The notes beneath the pieces were generated by a model, which was not told where the DNA came from, ran no database searches, and was given only the letters and a program-made list of their open reading frames with translations. Shown piece by piece: positions 1 through 9,944 of a DNA stretch of 64,000 nt. Both the position numbers and the translations under genes were made by a program. Every line of letters starts with the position of its first letter. The first letter of the stretch is position 1. Source of the stretch: Odontocerum albicorne (taxonomy: Eukaryota; Arthropoda; Insecta; Trichoptera; Odontoceridae); assembly GCA_949825065.1 (NCBI GenBank), contig OX463850.1, positions 2,501 to 66,500 of the forward strand, given 5' to 3'.

Positions 1-1446
1 TAACCTAACCTAACCTAACCTAACCTAACCTAACCTAACCTAACCTAACCTAACCTAACCTAACCTAACCTAACCTAACCTAACCTAACCTAACCTAACC
101 TAACCTAACCTAACCTAACCTAACCTAACCTAACCTAACCTAACCTAACCTAACCTAACCTAACCTAACCTAACCTAACCTAACCTAACCTAACCTAACC
201 TAACCTAACCTAACCTAACCTAACCTAACCTAACCTAACCTAACCTAACCTAACCTAACCTAACCTAACCTAACCTAACCTAACCTAACCTAACCTAACC
301 TACTACCTAACCTAACCTAACCTAACCTAACCTAACCTAACCTAACCTAACCTAACCTAACCTAACCTAACCTAACCTAACCTAACCTAACCTAACCTAA
401 CCTAACCTAACCTAACCTAACCTAACCTAACCTAACCTAACCTAACCTAACCTAACCTAACCTAACCTAACCTAACCTAACCTAACCTAACCTAACCTAA
501 CCTAACCTAACCTAACCTAACCTAACCTAACCTAACCTAACCTAACCTAACCTAACCTAACCTAACCTAACCTAACCTAACCTAACCTAACCTAACCTAA
601 CCTAACCTAACCTAACCTAACCTAACCTAACTAACCTAACCTAACCTAACCTAACCTAACCTAACCTAACCTAACCTAACCTAACCTAACCTAACCTAAC
701 CTAACCTAACCTAACCTAACCTAACCTAACCTAACCTAACCTAACCTAACCTAACCTAACCTAACCTAACCTAACCTAACCTAACCTAACCTAACCTAAC
801 CTAACCTAACCTAACCTAACCTAACCTAACCTAACCTAACCTAACCTAACCTAACCTAACCTAACCTAACCTAACCTAACCTAACCTAACCTAACCTAAC
901 CTAACCTAACCTAACCTAACCTAACCTAACCTAACCTAACCTAACCTAACCTAACCTAACCTAACCTAACCTAACCTAACCTAACCTAACCTAACCTAAC
1001 CTAACCTAACCTAACCTAACCTAACCTAACCTAACCTAACCTAACCTAACCTAACCTAACCTAACCTAACCTAACCTAACCTAACCTAACCTAACCTAAC
1101 CTAACCTAACCTAACCTAACCTAACCTAACCTAACCTAACCTAACCTAACCTAACCTAACCTAACCTAACCTAACCTAACCTAACCTAACCTAACCTAAC
1201 CTAACCTAACCTAACCTAACCTAACCTAACCTAACCTAACCTAACCTAACCTAACCTAACCTAACCTAACCTAACCTAACCTAACCTAACCTAACCTAAC
1301 CTAACCTAACCTAACCTAACCTAACCTAACCTAACCTAACCTAACCTAACCTAACCTAACCTAACCTAACCTAACCTAACCTAACCTAACCTAACCTAAC
1401 CTAACCTAACCTAACCTAACCTAACCTAACCTAACCTAACCTAACC
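1..1446. repeat. Telomere repeat array (CCTAA)n / (TTAGG)n
   Basis: About 289 head-to-tail copies of TAACC form the C-rich strand of the TTAGG telomere typical of most insects. The strand orientation places the chromosome end to the left. Only two irregularities are visible: an extra TAC near 301-306 and a one-base loss near 631. Such uniformity fits a telomerase-maintained terminal array more than an old interstitial one. Confidence 0.95.
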
Positions 1447-2620
1447 TAGTTGTGATCATACCTTGGTCGAGAGAGCATCGTTGTTTCTGTGCTCTTCGTT
1501 TTCGGTTCGCGGTTTGCGTTGCGTGTGCTGTGCGAGGTTTAAATCATAAGTGTTTTGTGCGAAATTTGACGATCTTTCTTTTGGTGCTTTTTTTTTTTTC
1601 GTGGCTGTAAAATCAGCGGAGATATTAAAAAATAACTTTTGTGAATTTTTTGACATTTCAATTCTGACAGATTAACTCCATAGAAGAATGTTCCATAGAA
1701 GATGGGGATGTCTTGTTTAAATAATTTCTCTTTTTAAATTTTGATATATTTTAATTCTTGTTTTTTTCTTTTCTCTATGTGCTGCTCCGAATTCGGTGGG
1801 ACTTCTTTCTGGCTGGGCGACGGCCCCGGCGGGGCGGTGCGTCGAGGTTAGAGTGAGCGGCCGGGAGCCGTGACTTGAGAGAGCGGCCAGGAGTCGTGAC
1901 TTGAGAGAGTGGCCAGGAGCCAAAAGTTTTTCCGGAATTTTCCGGAATTTTCCGGGTTTTTCCGGCATTTTTTCGAGCTTTCCCGACATTTGAGGGTTCC
2001 CGGAAATTTTCATTGTTCTCGGAAAATTTCATTCAATTTTCAAAGCCTCCGAAAAGACTTCACAAGTGTTGAGAGAAGTGATTTCTGTATCTGGAGACAT
2101 CAACGAAGAGGATTTCTTGCGATTCGCAGGAAGAAAATTTTTTTGTAGTCGAGAGACATCAACGAGAGGGATTTTTTTTAATTCGCAACCCACACTTCCT
2201 GCATATGTATGGAGTTGGGTTTCGTGTAGAAGAATATATTGCGAAAACGGCGAACTATGTTTGATGATTTCAATTTACTTTTCAACTGTGAACTGTGTTT
2301 TAGTGACAATTTTATCTTTGGTTTTGTACTGTGCTTTTCTTTTTGTTTTTTTCTTTTCATCTTTCTGCAACAGCGTGTTGGACAACTTTTCATTTTTGCC
2401 TTTTGACTATGTTTTTCTTTATTTTTTTTCAATAACTTTTTATATTTATTTACGAAATCTGAACTGTGTTTGATAACTCTTTAATTTTTTTTTATGATTT
2501 TGATGTTGTGTGAACTGTGATTTCAAATTCACTCGGCAATTAATTTTTTGCTTTGAACCTTGAACTGTGTTTTTGAGGGACTGTGGGGAGAGAGAGGGGA
2601 GGGATTGCTTTTATCTTGCA
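1447..2620 (+). promoter_or_regulatory. 5' UTR of telomeric retrotransposon A
   Basis: A 1.17-kb leader lies between the telomere junction and the ORF1 start codon. It contains three copies of a 26-bp GC-rich unit around 1853-1920, a run of TTCCGGAATTTTCCGG motifs at 1928-1970, two copies of a segment with GAGACATCAACGA at 2093 and 2154, and repeated GAACTGTGTTT motifs between 2285 and 2575. It is T-rich towards ORF1. R1-clade elements carry an internal promoter in the 5' UTR, so one is expected here, but no core element can be identified with confidence. Confidence 0.6.
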
Positions 2621-3904
2621 ATGTCTCATCGAGAGGCAAAGACTCCCGTCTCTGGGGACCCTTTTGCGAGGTCGGCAGTGACGCCTAGATCCCCGCATAG
2701 AAGGAGGCTCACTGAGGACAGTGACAGCCCCGAGGCTGACGCGGACGTCATGGGAGCGAGCAGAGCCTCCAAGAGGGATCGAGCCCTGGAACTCTGCGAT
2801 AGTATCGCCAGAAGGACAAAGTCGACGGAAATCTCGGATGCCATAGAGGAAATCAGGGCTATAGTTTCCGACCTCGCTGGGAGTCCGGGAGCTGCTGACG
2901 GGAGTGAAAGTGGGACCAGAGGGGGTGCCGGTAATATGGAGGAAGCGATAAGGCGCTTGGGGGAGCAAATGGCCAGCATGCAGAGGGACATGACGCAGAT
3001 GAGGCAGGAGAGTAAAATCGGGATTGTCCAGTCCGGCGCACGGATGACGTACGCAAGCGTCGCGGGGGGATCGAGAGGCGTAGGAAGTGCTCCTCGCATG
3101 GATGTCGCTATCTCGGGTAGCATCCCCGACAAGAGGTACGCAGTGGTCGTCTCAAGCAGCGACAAAAAGGACACTGCGGACAGTATTAAGAAGCGTCTCC
3201 TCTCTGCTGTGAAGCCAAAAGAGCTTAAAATAGGGATCACCGGCGTGTCCACCATTTCGCAGAACCGAGTCGTGATAACTTGCCCGGAGGAGAAACACCT
3301 GACAAAACTCAAGGGGGCTATCAATTCTGTCAAGGATCTCGCCGCGACCGATGGCAGGAGGAAGAGACCACTCGTCATCTTCAAGGGCATCTGCAGGACA
3401 GAGTCTGAACAGGACCTGATGGAGGAACTCGTGCTGCAGAACGACGAGGTGTTTGAGACCTTGGGGGATGATCAGATCCAGGAACACCTGAGGATCATCA
3501 GAACCATGCCAAACAGGAACGATACCCGGAAGAATATACTCGCGTCAGTGTCGCCTCAGTTGAGGTCGACGCTGCTTAACAGGGGTCGGGTCAACCTCGG
3601 CTTCTCCAGGATCCACGTGGAGGATTACTCGCCTCTGCTGCAATGCTTTCAGTGTCTCGGTTTCGGGCATATGACATCTCGGTGCACAGAGAAGCAGAGA
3701 TGCATGCATTGTGCTGGTGATCACCGTTTCTCGGAGTGCACTGTGAAGGAGAGGGAAGAATCCAAGAGGTGCCACAATTGCTGCAGGGCCGGGGAGCGCG
3801 GCTTGAGCAGGGGAGACATCAAACATAGGGCAAACAGTCGAGACTGCCCGTTTCTGCTGAAGATGGAGGGGAGGGCCAGAGAACGTACCGACTATGGCTG
3901 CTAA
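2621..3904 (+). CDS. ORF1, gag-like nucleic-acid-binding protein of element A
   Basis: The product is 427 aa. It is expected to bind element RNA, form the RNP and help target it to telomeres. Three cysteine-histidine knuckles lie at residues about 342-409: CFQCLGFGHMTSRC (CX2CX4HX4C), CMHCAGDHRFSEC (CX2CX3HX4C) and a longer third one starting CHNC. This triple set is typical of R1-clade gag proteins. A probable coiled coil lies at residues 106-131 and a basic, proline-rich N-terminus precedes it. I chose the ATG at 2621, not the in-frame GTG upstream, because the inverted copy C begins its homologous protein at the same place (shared KTPVSGDPFARSA). The stop overlaps the ORF2 start by 11 nt. 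No frameshift or nonsense codon is seen. Confidence 0.9.
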   Translation: MSHREAKTPVSGDPFARSAVTPRSPHRRRLTEDSDSPEADADVMGASRASKRDRALELCDSIARRTKSTEISDAIEEIRAIVSDLAGSPGAADGSESGTRGGAGNMEEAIRRLGEQMASMQRDMTQMRQESKIGIVQSGARMTYASVAGGSRGVGSAPRMDVAISGSIPDKRYAVVVSSSDKKDTADSIKKRLLSAVKPKELKIGITGVSTISQNRVVITCPEEKHLTKLKGAINSVKDLAATDGRRKRPLVIFKGICRTESEQDLMEELVLQNDEVFETLGDDQIQEHLRIIRTMPNRNDTRKNILASVSPQLRSTLLNRGRVNLGFSRIHVEDYSPLLQCFQCLGFGHMTSRCTEKQRCMHCAGDHRFSECTVKEREESKRCHNCCRAGERGLSRGDIKHRANSRDCPFLLKMEGRARERTDYGC

Positions 3905-6900
3905 CGGGAGAATAGTAGAGCTTCGGGAGCCTCGCGTTGTCGGGACGGGGACCTCGCTGGCCTCTGTCAGGGTGTGCCAAGTGAATTCGGGGCGATCGTC
4001 CGTGGCCTTGGACTTGATCAAGAGGGACTCGGCGGATGTCATGCTGCTGCAGGAACCGTACACTGGCGCAACTGGACGGGTGCTCGGAGCGTCCGGAGCG
4101 GTGTACCAGTGGCCTGAAGCCAGCGCTGAAACTCCGGCGAAGACTTGCATCCTCCTCAACAACGGCGGCATGGGGGGGGTCCTCCTCTCAGAGTTCACGG
4201 ACGCAAATTCTGTGTTCGTGTCTGTGGGCCTGGCGGGGGGGGGGCTGATCCTGGGATCGGTGTACATCGAGCCGCGTGCTGACCTGGAGCCGATGCTTGG
4301 AAGGCTCAGGGAGTTGGCTAAGGCGCACGAAGGTCGCCAGATTATAATAGGGGGGGATTTCAACGCCTGGAGCACCTGGTGGGGAAGTGACAGAACAAAC
4401 GCTAGAGGTGCTGTTCTGAACGACCTATGCGCAGAGCTCGGTTGGTACACACTGAACGAGGGAAACACTCCAACCTTCGAGGCCACGAGAGGGGGAAGAC
4501 GGCTCGTCTCCTGCATAGACGTGTCCATTTGCAGTGAAGGGCTAATGGAGCAAATTCACGGGTGGCGAGTGGACGCGTCGAGTGAGTTCTTCTCCGACCA
4601 CAACGCCATACGCTTTGAGATATCGACGGGAGGTTTCGCGCTGTCAGCCCCCCGCGGAACGAAGATATTTGCAACCGCTCGAGCCAACTGGAGGCGGTTT
4701 GACGAGGCAATCAGGACTACATTAGGCGAGGCGGTCGGAAATACTGCGTCGAGCTCGGAACCCTGGGATGCGGAGGGGCTCAGCGGGGCGTTCGAGTCGG
4801 TGGTGGTCTCTGCATGTCGCACTGCCATACCGCTCTTGAAGCCGCGCACGAGGCGAAGCTGCCCATGGTGGTCCGAGGATCTGGCAGCCCTAAAGAGGAA
4901 GATGATCGCTGCCAAGAGAAGGCTGAGAAACTCCAGTGCGATTCGTCGGGAGCTCATTCTTCCCGAGTACCTTGAAACCAAGGAGGAATTCAGGGCTGCA
5001 GTTGGATTGGCGAAAACGAGCAGTTGGAAGGAGTTTTGCCAATTGCAGACCGCTGAGACCGTTTGGGGCATGGTGGACAGGGTGCTCAAGAGCCGTAAGA
5101 CGGTACCGCCGACTACACTCAGGATTCGGGGAAAGATTTGTAGAACCGAGTCGGAAACGGCAAAGGGCATCCTGGAGCACTTTTTTCCGGGGGATAACAC
5201 CGACACAGACTCGCTGGAGAATGGAAGCTTGAGGGAGCGGGTCGAGTTAATTCCAGACACTGCGGATGACCCACCATTCACGCTGCTGGAGTTGCAGACG
5301 GCCCTGGACACGATAAGCCCTAAAAAGGCTCCCGGGATAGACGGACTCACCTCGGACATATGCCGGCGAGTGGTACAACTCCACCCGGCGGAGGCATTGA
5401 ATATGTTTAACCTCTGTCTGAGAACCGGACGATTCCCGAGGAGATGGAAGGAATCAGCAGTCATACTGATTCCTAAACAGGGCAGACCGTCTGGAGACGT
5501 GACTTCCTCGAGGCCGATAGGACTGCTTCCGGTATTTGGCAAGGTGCTTGAAAAGCTGATCGTCGGAAGGCTTCAGTGGACGTTCGCAAGCGTTGGCTCA
5601 CTCAGTGGTAGACAATACGGCTTCACGCAGCAAAGGTCAACAGAGGACGCCCTAAACCGTGCTGTCGGAGTGATGAGGGCGGCACGCGACGGCAAGAGAG
5701 TGGCAATAGTTGTCTCACTCGACATCAAGGGGGCCTTTGACAATGCGTGGTGGCCCTTTCTCCTGGAACAACTGCGAGAAAAGAACTGTCCGAGAAACCT
5801 ATTCCTACTGGTACAGTCCTACCTCCAAGATAGAAAGGTAAGGATCGGTGTCGGGGATGCGACCGAGGAGAGGTCCGCGACGCTGGGATGCGAGCAGGGA
5901 TCGTCGTGTGGGCCCTTCTTCTGGAATCTCATCATGGACAGCCTTCTGCAGGAAGATTTCGGGGAAGGAGTCCACATCCAGGCCTTTGCGGATGACGTAC
6001 TGGTGATCTCGGACTGTGGCACGCTGAGTGAGGCAGAAGAGAGGATGAACAACACCCTTCGTAGGATCGATCTGTGGAGTCACCGCGCAAAACTTATGTT
6101 TTCGCCCGAAAAGACATTTGCAATGTGCATCACAAGAAAGAAACTCCATAGACAAGCAAAGATTCACCTCGCACAGTCCGAGATAGCCATGGTGGACAGC
6201 ATAAAAGTGCTGGGAGTCGTCATCGACAGATGTCTCAACTGGTCGAAGCACGTGGACATGGTGTGTCGGAGGATAACTGCTCTCTTTGGGATGATAGCCA
6301 GGGCTGCCAAGCCGACTTGGGGTTTGTCCTCGGAGGTTCTCCGTCAGCTTTACCGGGGAGCGCTGGAGCCGGTGGCACTCTATTGCGCCAGCATATGGGC
6401 GGAAGCGTGCGGGAGAAGGGCCATTCGAAGAAGACTAAACCAAGCCCAGAGGCCCATATGTATCAGAATCTGCCGGGGTTACAGGACCATGTCACTGAAC
6501 TCAGCGATGGCGATCTCCGGTGTGCCCCCGCTCGCTCTCGTGGTGCGGGAGAGGGCCGAGGTGTACGGGGTGAAACGGAGGAGGACACTTTATTCGCTGC
6601 CCGAGGACAGAAAATGCATGGTGCCGGTCGATTGGGTGACTCTCCCGCACCCGGCGTCCATGCGGCGTGAAAGCATCTGCGAGGAGGCGGGGCAAAACGC
6701 GCCGGACTTGAACGTCTACACAGACGGGAGTTTACTAAACGGCAAAGTCGGTGCCGCATTTGTGGTGTACAGGCGTGGGACCGAGATCGCTAGAGGGAAG
6801 TTCAAGCTGGCGGACTACTGTTCCGTGTTCCAGGCGGAGCTGGTGGCTATGCGGGAGGCACTGAGGTGGGCGATTTCCAGTGGAACTACCGGGAAAGTGA

Positions 6901-7607
6901 TCTGTCTTGAATCGGACTCGCTCTCGGGTCTGGCAGCAATGAGGGATCATAGAAGTCTAAACCCCATAGTTAGGGAGATTTTCCACATGGCTGACTGCAT
7001 AAGAGAGCGACGAAACCGAATATCGTTCGCATGGGTTAAGGGACACTCCGGCAACGTTGGAAACGACAGAGCGGACGAGCTTGCGAGGGCGGCGGGAGCT
7101 TTGCGAGTGCAACCGGTCTATGACCTGTTTCCGCTGAGCTATGCCAAAATGCGCATCAGGCAGAAGACAGTGGAAGCATGGAACGCAGAATACAGTGGGG
7201 ACTCAACCGGGAGCACTACCAAGAGGTTCCTCCCGACCATAACTCAGGCACTCCAATGCTCGAAAATTTGCTCTCCGACGTACGAAGTGTCACAGATTCT
7301 GTCAGGGCACGGAGCTATGAGAGCCTACTTGAAGCGGTTTAATCTGGTGACTGATGATTCCTGCCCCTGTGACGACACGACACCACAGACGGTGGACCAC
7401 GTTCTATTCGAATGCCCCGCAGGAGAAAAGACGAGGCACAGGGCCGCGAAGACCTTGCGGACTGACATCCTGGACATAGAGACATTAAAGGCTGCATTGA
7501 TTGACAAAGAGACAGTGGGAGTGGCGCAGGACTTCATGAGGCGGATCGTCAGACACATGGTTGGGATGAATGAAAGACAGAACATGGGCACACAGGGAAC
7601 ACAATAG
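3894..7607 (+). CDS. ORF2, endonuclease / reverse transcriptase / RNase H of element A
   Basis: The product is 1237 aa and would carry out target-primed reverse transcription. The N-terminal APE-type endonuclease shows E54 in QEP, D155 in GGDFNAW and D235-H236 in SDHNAI. The RT domain (about 440-790) has KAPGIDG, the SRPIGLLP block, RQYGF, the catalytic D610 in SLDIKGAFD, GSSCGPFFWN, and the FADD box with D700-D701. RNase H follows with D944 (YTDGS), E982, D1008 (SDS), H1051 (WVKGHSGN) and D1058. A C-terminal CX1CX9HX4C knuckle occupies residues 1157-1174. Length, domain order and the RNase H fit R1/I-group elements. The frame is +1 relative to ORF1, with an ATG inside the overlap. All key residues are present, so the protein could be active. 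Confidence 0.93.
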   Translation: MAANGRIVELREPRVVGTGTSLASVRVCQVNSGRSSVALDLIKRDSADVMLLQEPYTGATGRVLGASGAVYQWPEASAETPAKTCILLNNGGMGGVLLSEFTDANSVFVSVGLAGGGLILGSVYIEPRADLEPMLGRLRELAKAHEGRQIIIGGDFNAWSTWWGSDRTNARGAVLNDLCAELGWYTLNEGNTPTFEATRGGRRLVSCIDVSICSEGLMEQIHGWRVDASSEFFSDHNAIRFEISTGGFALSAPRGTKIFATARANWRRFDEAIRTTLGEAVGNTASSSEPWDAEGLSGAFESVVVSACRTAIPLLKPRTRRSCPWWSEDLAALKRKMIAAKRRLRNSSAIRRELILPEYLETKEEFRAAVGLAKTSSWKEFCQLQTAETVWGMVDRVLKSRKTVPPTTLRIRGKICRTESETAKGILEHFFPGDNTDTDSLENGSLRERVELIPDTADDPPFTLLELQTALDTISPKKAPGIDGLTSDICRRVVQLHPAEALNMFNLCLRTGRFPRRWKESAVILIPKQGRPSGDVTSSRPIGLLPVFGKVLEKLIVGRLQWTFASVGSLSGRQYGFTQQRSTEDALNRAVGVMRAARDGKRVAIVVSLDIKGAFDNAWWPFLLEQLREKNCPRNLFLLVQSYLQDRKVRIGVGDATEERSATLGCEQGSSCGPFFWNLIMDSLLQEDFGEGVHIQAFADDVLVISDCGTLSEAEERMNNTLRRIDLWSHRAKLMFSPEKTFAMCITRKKLHRQAKIHLAQSEIAMVDSIKVLGVVIDRCLNWSKHVDMVCRRITALFGMIARAAKPTWGLSSEVLRQLYRGALEPVALYCASIWAEACGRRAIRRRLNQAQRPICIRICRGYRTMSLNSAMAISGVPPLALVVRERAEVYGVKRRRTLYSLPEDRKCMVPVDWVTLPHPASMRRESICEEAGQNAPDLNVYTDGSLLNGKVGAAFVVYRRGTEIARGKFKLADYCSVFQAELVAMREALRWAISSGTTGKVICLESDSLSGLAAMRDHRSLNPIVREIFHMADCIRERRNRISFAWVKGHSGNVGNDRADELARAAGALRVQPVYDLFPLSYAKMRIRQKTVEAWNAEYSGDSTGSTTKRFLPTITQALQCSKICSPTYEVSQILSGHGAMRAYLKRFNLVTDDSCPCDDTTPQTVDHVLFECPAGEKTRHRAAKTLRTDILDIETLKAALIDKETVGVAQDFMRRIVRHMVGMNERQNMGTQGTQ

Positions 7608-7629
7608 GTACACATAATCACTGACAATA

Positions 7630-8185
7630 GGACCTGACCTGACCTGACCTGACCTGACCTGACCTGACCTGACCTGACCTGACCTGACCTGACCTGACCT
7701 GACCTGACCTGACCTGACCTGACCTGACCTGACCTGACCTGACCTGACCTGACCTGACCTGACCTGACCTGACCTGACCTGACCTGATCTGACCTGACCT
7801 GACCTGACCTGACCTGACCTGACCTGACCTGACCTGACCTGACCTGACCTGACCTGACCTGACCTGACCTGACCTGACCTGACCTGACCTGACCTGACCT
7901 GACCTGACCTGACCTGACCTGACCTGACCTGACCTGACCTGACCTGACCTGACCTGACCTGACCTGACCTGACCTGACCTGACCTGACCTGACCTGACCT
8001 GACCTGACCTGACCTGACCTGACCTGACCTGACCTGACCTGACCTGACCTGAGCTGACCTGAGCTGACCTGAGCTGACCTGAGCTGACCTGAGCTGACCT
8101 GACCTGACCTGACCTGACCTGACCTGACCTGACCTGACCTGACCTGACCTGACCTGACCTGACCTGACCTGACCTGACCTGACCT
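7630..8185. repeat. (CCTGA)n / (TCAGG)n array
   Basis: About 110 copies of GACCT follow the ORF2 stop codon after only about 22 nt. The complement, TCAGG, is the telomere motif known from beetles such as Tribolium, one base different from the TTAGG at the chromosome end. Five copies near 8049-8096 read GAGCT in alternation, and one near 7786 reads GATCT. The array is either part of the 3' UTR of element A or variant telomeric DNA into which A inserted. Confidence 0.9.
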
Positions 8186-8326
8186 ATACAAATAACTCAG
8201 GCAAAACACACTGGGGAAAGTTACACGCGGGTAAGACCGTGCTGAACCAATTTAAAGACGCTGATAAGCCCTGTATGAAATCACAGTAGGGCACTCACTT
8301 ACAACTCAGTCCAAAAAAAAAAAAAA
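8186..8326 (+). other. 3' tail of a TRAS-like element with 14-A tract
   Basis: The segment ends in 14 A residues (8313-8326) followed by CCTTACCTAACC. Its last 60 bp resemble the 3' end of element B (GATAAGCC.TGTATG and a CACT/AACTCA stretch before the A tract). It is therefore the conserved 3' end of this family, belonging either to element A itself or to a 5'-truncated copy behind it. Confidence 0.65.
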
Positions 8327-8371
8327 CCTTACCTAACCTAACTTACATAACCAAACCTAACCTAACCTAAC
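8327..8371. repeat. Short degenerate interstitial telomere repeats
   Basis: About 45 bp of CCTAA repeats with several base changes separate the poly(A) of element A from the broken end of the inverted element C. This is old telomeric DNA trapped between two retrotransposon insertions. Confidence 0.8.
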
Positions 8372-9655
8372 TGAATCCATATTGGCGATTACTTAATCCG
8401 CCCTCACAGTCCATCCGCCAAGTGACTCGTCCAACGATTAACTTCTCGAACAGTTTCCCAAATACGGAGATGAGACCGATCGGCCTAAAATCCACCACAT
8501 TGGACCCCCGCCTGCCAGCCTTCGGAACCAAGAGAGCATAGGCTCCCTTCCAAGCAGTTGGGAAATGGCCGATCCGGAAGCAGGCGTTCATAAGTTCGTA
8601 TAGCAGGTCAGGGAAATCCTCGTTTATCCTTGACAGGATGTCGGCCATGAATCCATCGGATCCAGGCGCCTTCCTGGGGTCCATTTCCGAAAGAATACGC
8701 CCAATCTCTACGCATCCAAACTCCGGTTCATCCGCTGCTTCTGGAAACTTAGAAGCCTCCACTCTAATGGCCACATGCTCGTCCGTCTCAGTAGTGAGGT
8801 CATCGTCGGGATAGAAATGACTGAGAATAGCCTGGACTCTCTCCTCAGGTGTATTAAGCTGTTTGCCACCCACAGTGATGGTGGCAGGCAACGGCTGCCG
8901 ACCGCCTGGAACTCGATTGAGCAAGCCCCACACTGTTTCCCTGCCCTGCAGTCTACACACGCTCTTCCAGCTTTCGGTCTTGGCCTTTGATACCTCAGCT
9001 CTAAACTTCTCCTTGAGCTCCAGGTAGACTGGGAGCGTAACGGATCTTCTTCTTTCTACAGTGGAGTTCCGAACCCTGCGTCTTGCTGTAGTCACGCTCC
9101 TTTTAAGGTTCGCGAGCTCATCGCTCTACCAAGGGCATGCCTTCCTGCCACCCATCTTATATGGCGGCATTGACTTTTCACAGGCCCTGCTCACAATGGA
9201 ACTCATCTCCGCACACACCAAGTCCAGGTCATGAGCACCTTCGGTCCTTCTCAGGGCAGTAGTGAGATCGCCAACGAAAATTCCCATTTCCGCAGAAAAT
9301 CGTCTCCAGTCCGTTAGGTCCGACCGGAACTTCCGCGTACCATCATGAAGCCGCTCGTGTGGGGGTGCTCCAGCCACCGAGAAAAATATGGGATTGTGAT
9401 CAGAGTAGCCGGGGTTATCCGTCTCCACACGTTAGTCCAACACCAAACGCTCCGTCGCCGCACAGCAGAACGTAACGTCAATATGCGACGCAGATCTCCT
9501 ACCTCGCTGGTCTTATTCACCTTATTGTCTGCTTTGGTCTCCAGCTCAGGGCTTCTATTGACCCTGATCATGCGCTGTCTTTGCGGAGACCTAGGCGTCG
9601 CGGCCGAGCGCGCGAAGGGGTCCCCGGATACGGGAGTCTTGACCTCTCGAGGCAT
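8372..9655 (-). pseudogene. Element C: inverted, internally deleted R1-clade retrotransposon
   Basis: On the minus strand the ORF1 start (MPREVKTPVSGDPF) is at 9655. About 50 codons later, near 9500, the sequence jumps into ORF2 at a point matching residue about 205 of element A. It continues through SDHNPI, a linker, KAPGSDG and RPIGL to RQYGF, and stops at TTAGG repeats at 8371. Missing are the zinc knuckles, most of the endonuclease, and everything after RT block 2. Two nonsense codons are visible, one of them where element A has CPWW (TGG to TAG near 9127). The protein is clearly diverged from element A, so this is a separate subfamily. Confidence 0.85.
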
Positions 9656-9680
9656 GTCGCGATCGTTCAGACTTAAGGGG

Positions 9681-9719
9681 AAAGAACGTCTTGGGTGCCC
9701 GCCACCCAAAACGTTCTTT
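9681..9719. other. Hairpin in the 5' leader of element C
   Basis: Inverted arms of 17 bp (9681-9697 and 9703-9719, core GAACGTCTTGGGTG) with one mismatch flank a 5-nt loop. It lies 26 nt upstream of the C ORF1 start codon on the minus strand, where an RNA hairpin could affect initiation. That role is inference. Confidence 0.6.
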
Positions 9720-9944
9720 CCGTCCGTCCGTCCGGGTGCCCGCCAGTGTGTCGCCATATTGTGTCGCCATCCATAAAACGTCTGACACTGTGTCGCCCAA
9801 AGATTTCGCAGAAAAGGAAAAAAATCCTATCTCGAGGCGGATTGTCGACCATAGGCGCTCGAGAAAAATCTAGAACAATTGGACGCCGGATCTGCATCTA
9901 AGAAGCGGGAAGAGGAAGGAAGAGAGGAGGGAGGGAGAACAATT
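9720..9944. other. Leader sequence of element C and junction to B, no gene
   Basis: This is probably the rest of the 5' UTR of element C on the minus strand. It starts with CCGT repeats at 9720-9735 and two TGTGTCGCCAT copies at 9748-9772. No coding signal is seen. The exact boundary between the leaders of elements C and B cannot be placed. Confidence 0.4.

Larger units (their letters stand above)
1447..8326 (+). mobile_element. R1-clade telomeric non-LTR retrotransposon, element A (TRAS/SART-like)
   Basis: This is a full-length-looking non-LTR element sitting in telomeric DNA. Its 5' UTR starts directly after CCTAACCTAG and is followed by ORF1, ORF2 and a 14-A tail that abuts CCTTACCTAACC. 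Both ORFs are open with catalytic residues in place. The architecture (gag with three zinc knuckles, APE endonuclease, RT with FADD, RNase H, C-terminal CCHC) and the location between telomere repeats match the TRAS/SART families of the R1 clade. The right boundary is less sure than the left. If the CCTGA array at 7630 is target DNA rather than 3' UTR, the element ends near 7629. Confidence 0.8.

Noticed and set aside
2567..2620. An 18-codon N-terminal extension of ORF1 from a GTG
   Set aside because: The first codon is not ATG, and the homologous element C starts its conserved protein at the position matching the ATG at 2621.
3545..4528. Minus-strand frames of 250-330 codons opposite ORF1 and ORF2 of element A
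   Set aside because: They are shadows of the GC-rich sense coding sequence with no protein similarity.
7325..8209. A 294-codon minus-strand frame rich in RSGQV repeats
   Set aside because: It is the TCAGG array read through antisense to the end of ORF2.
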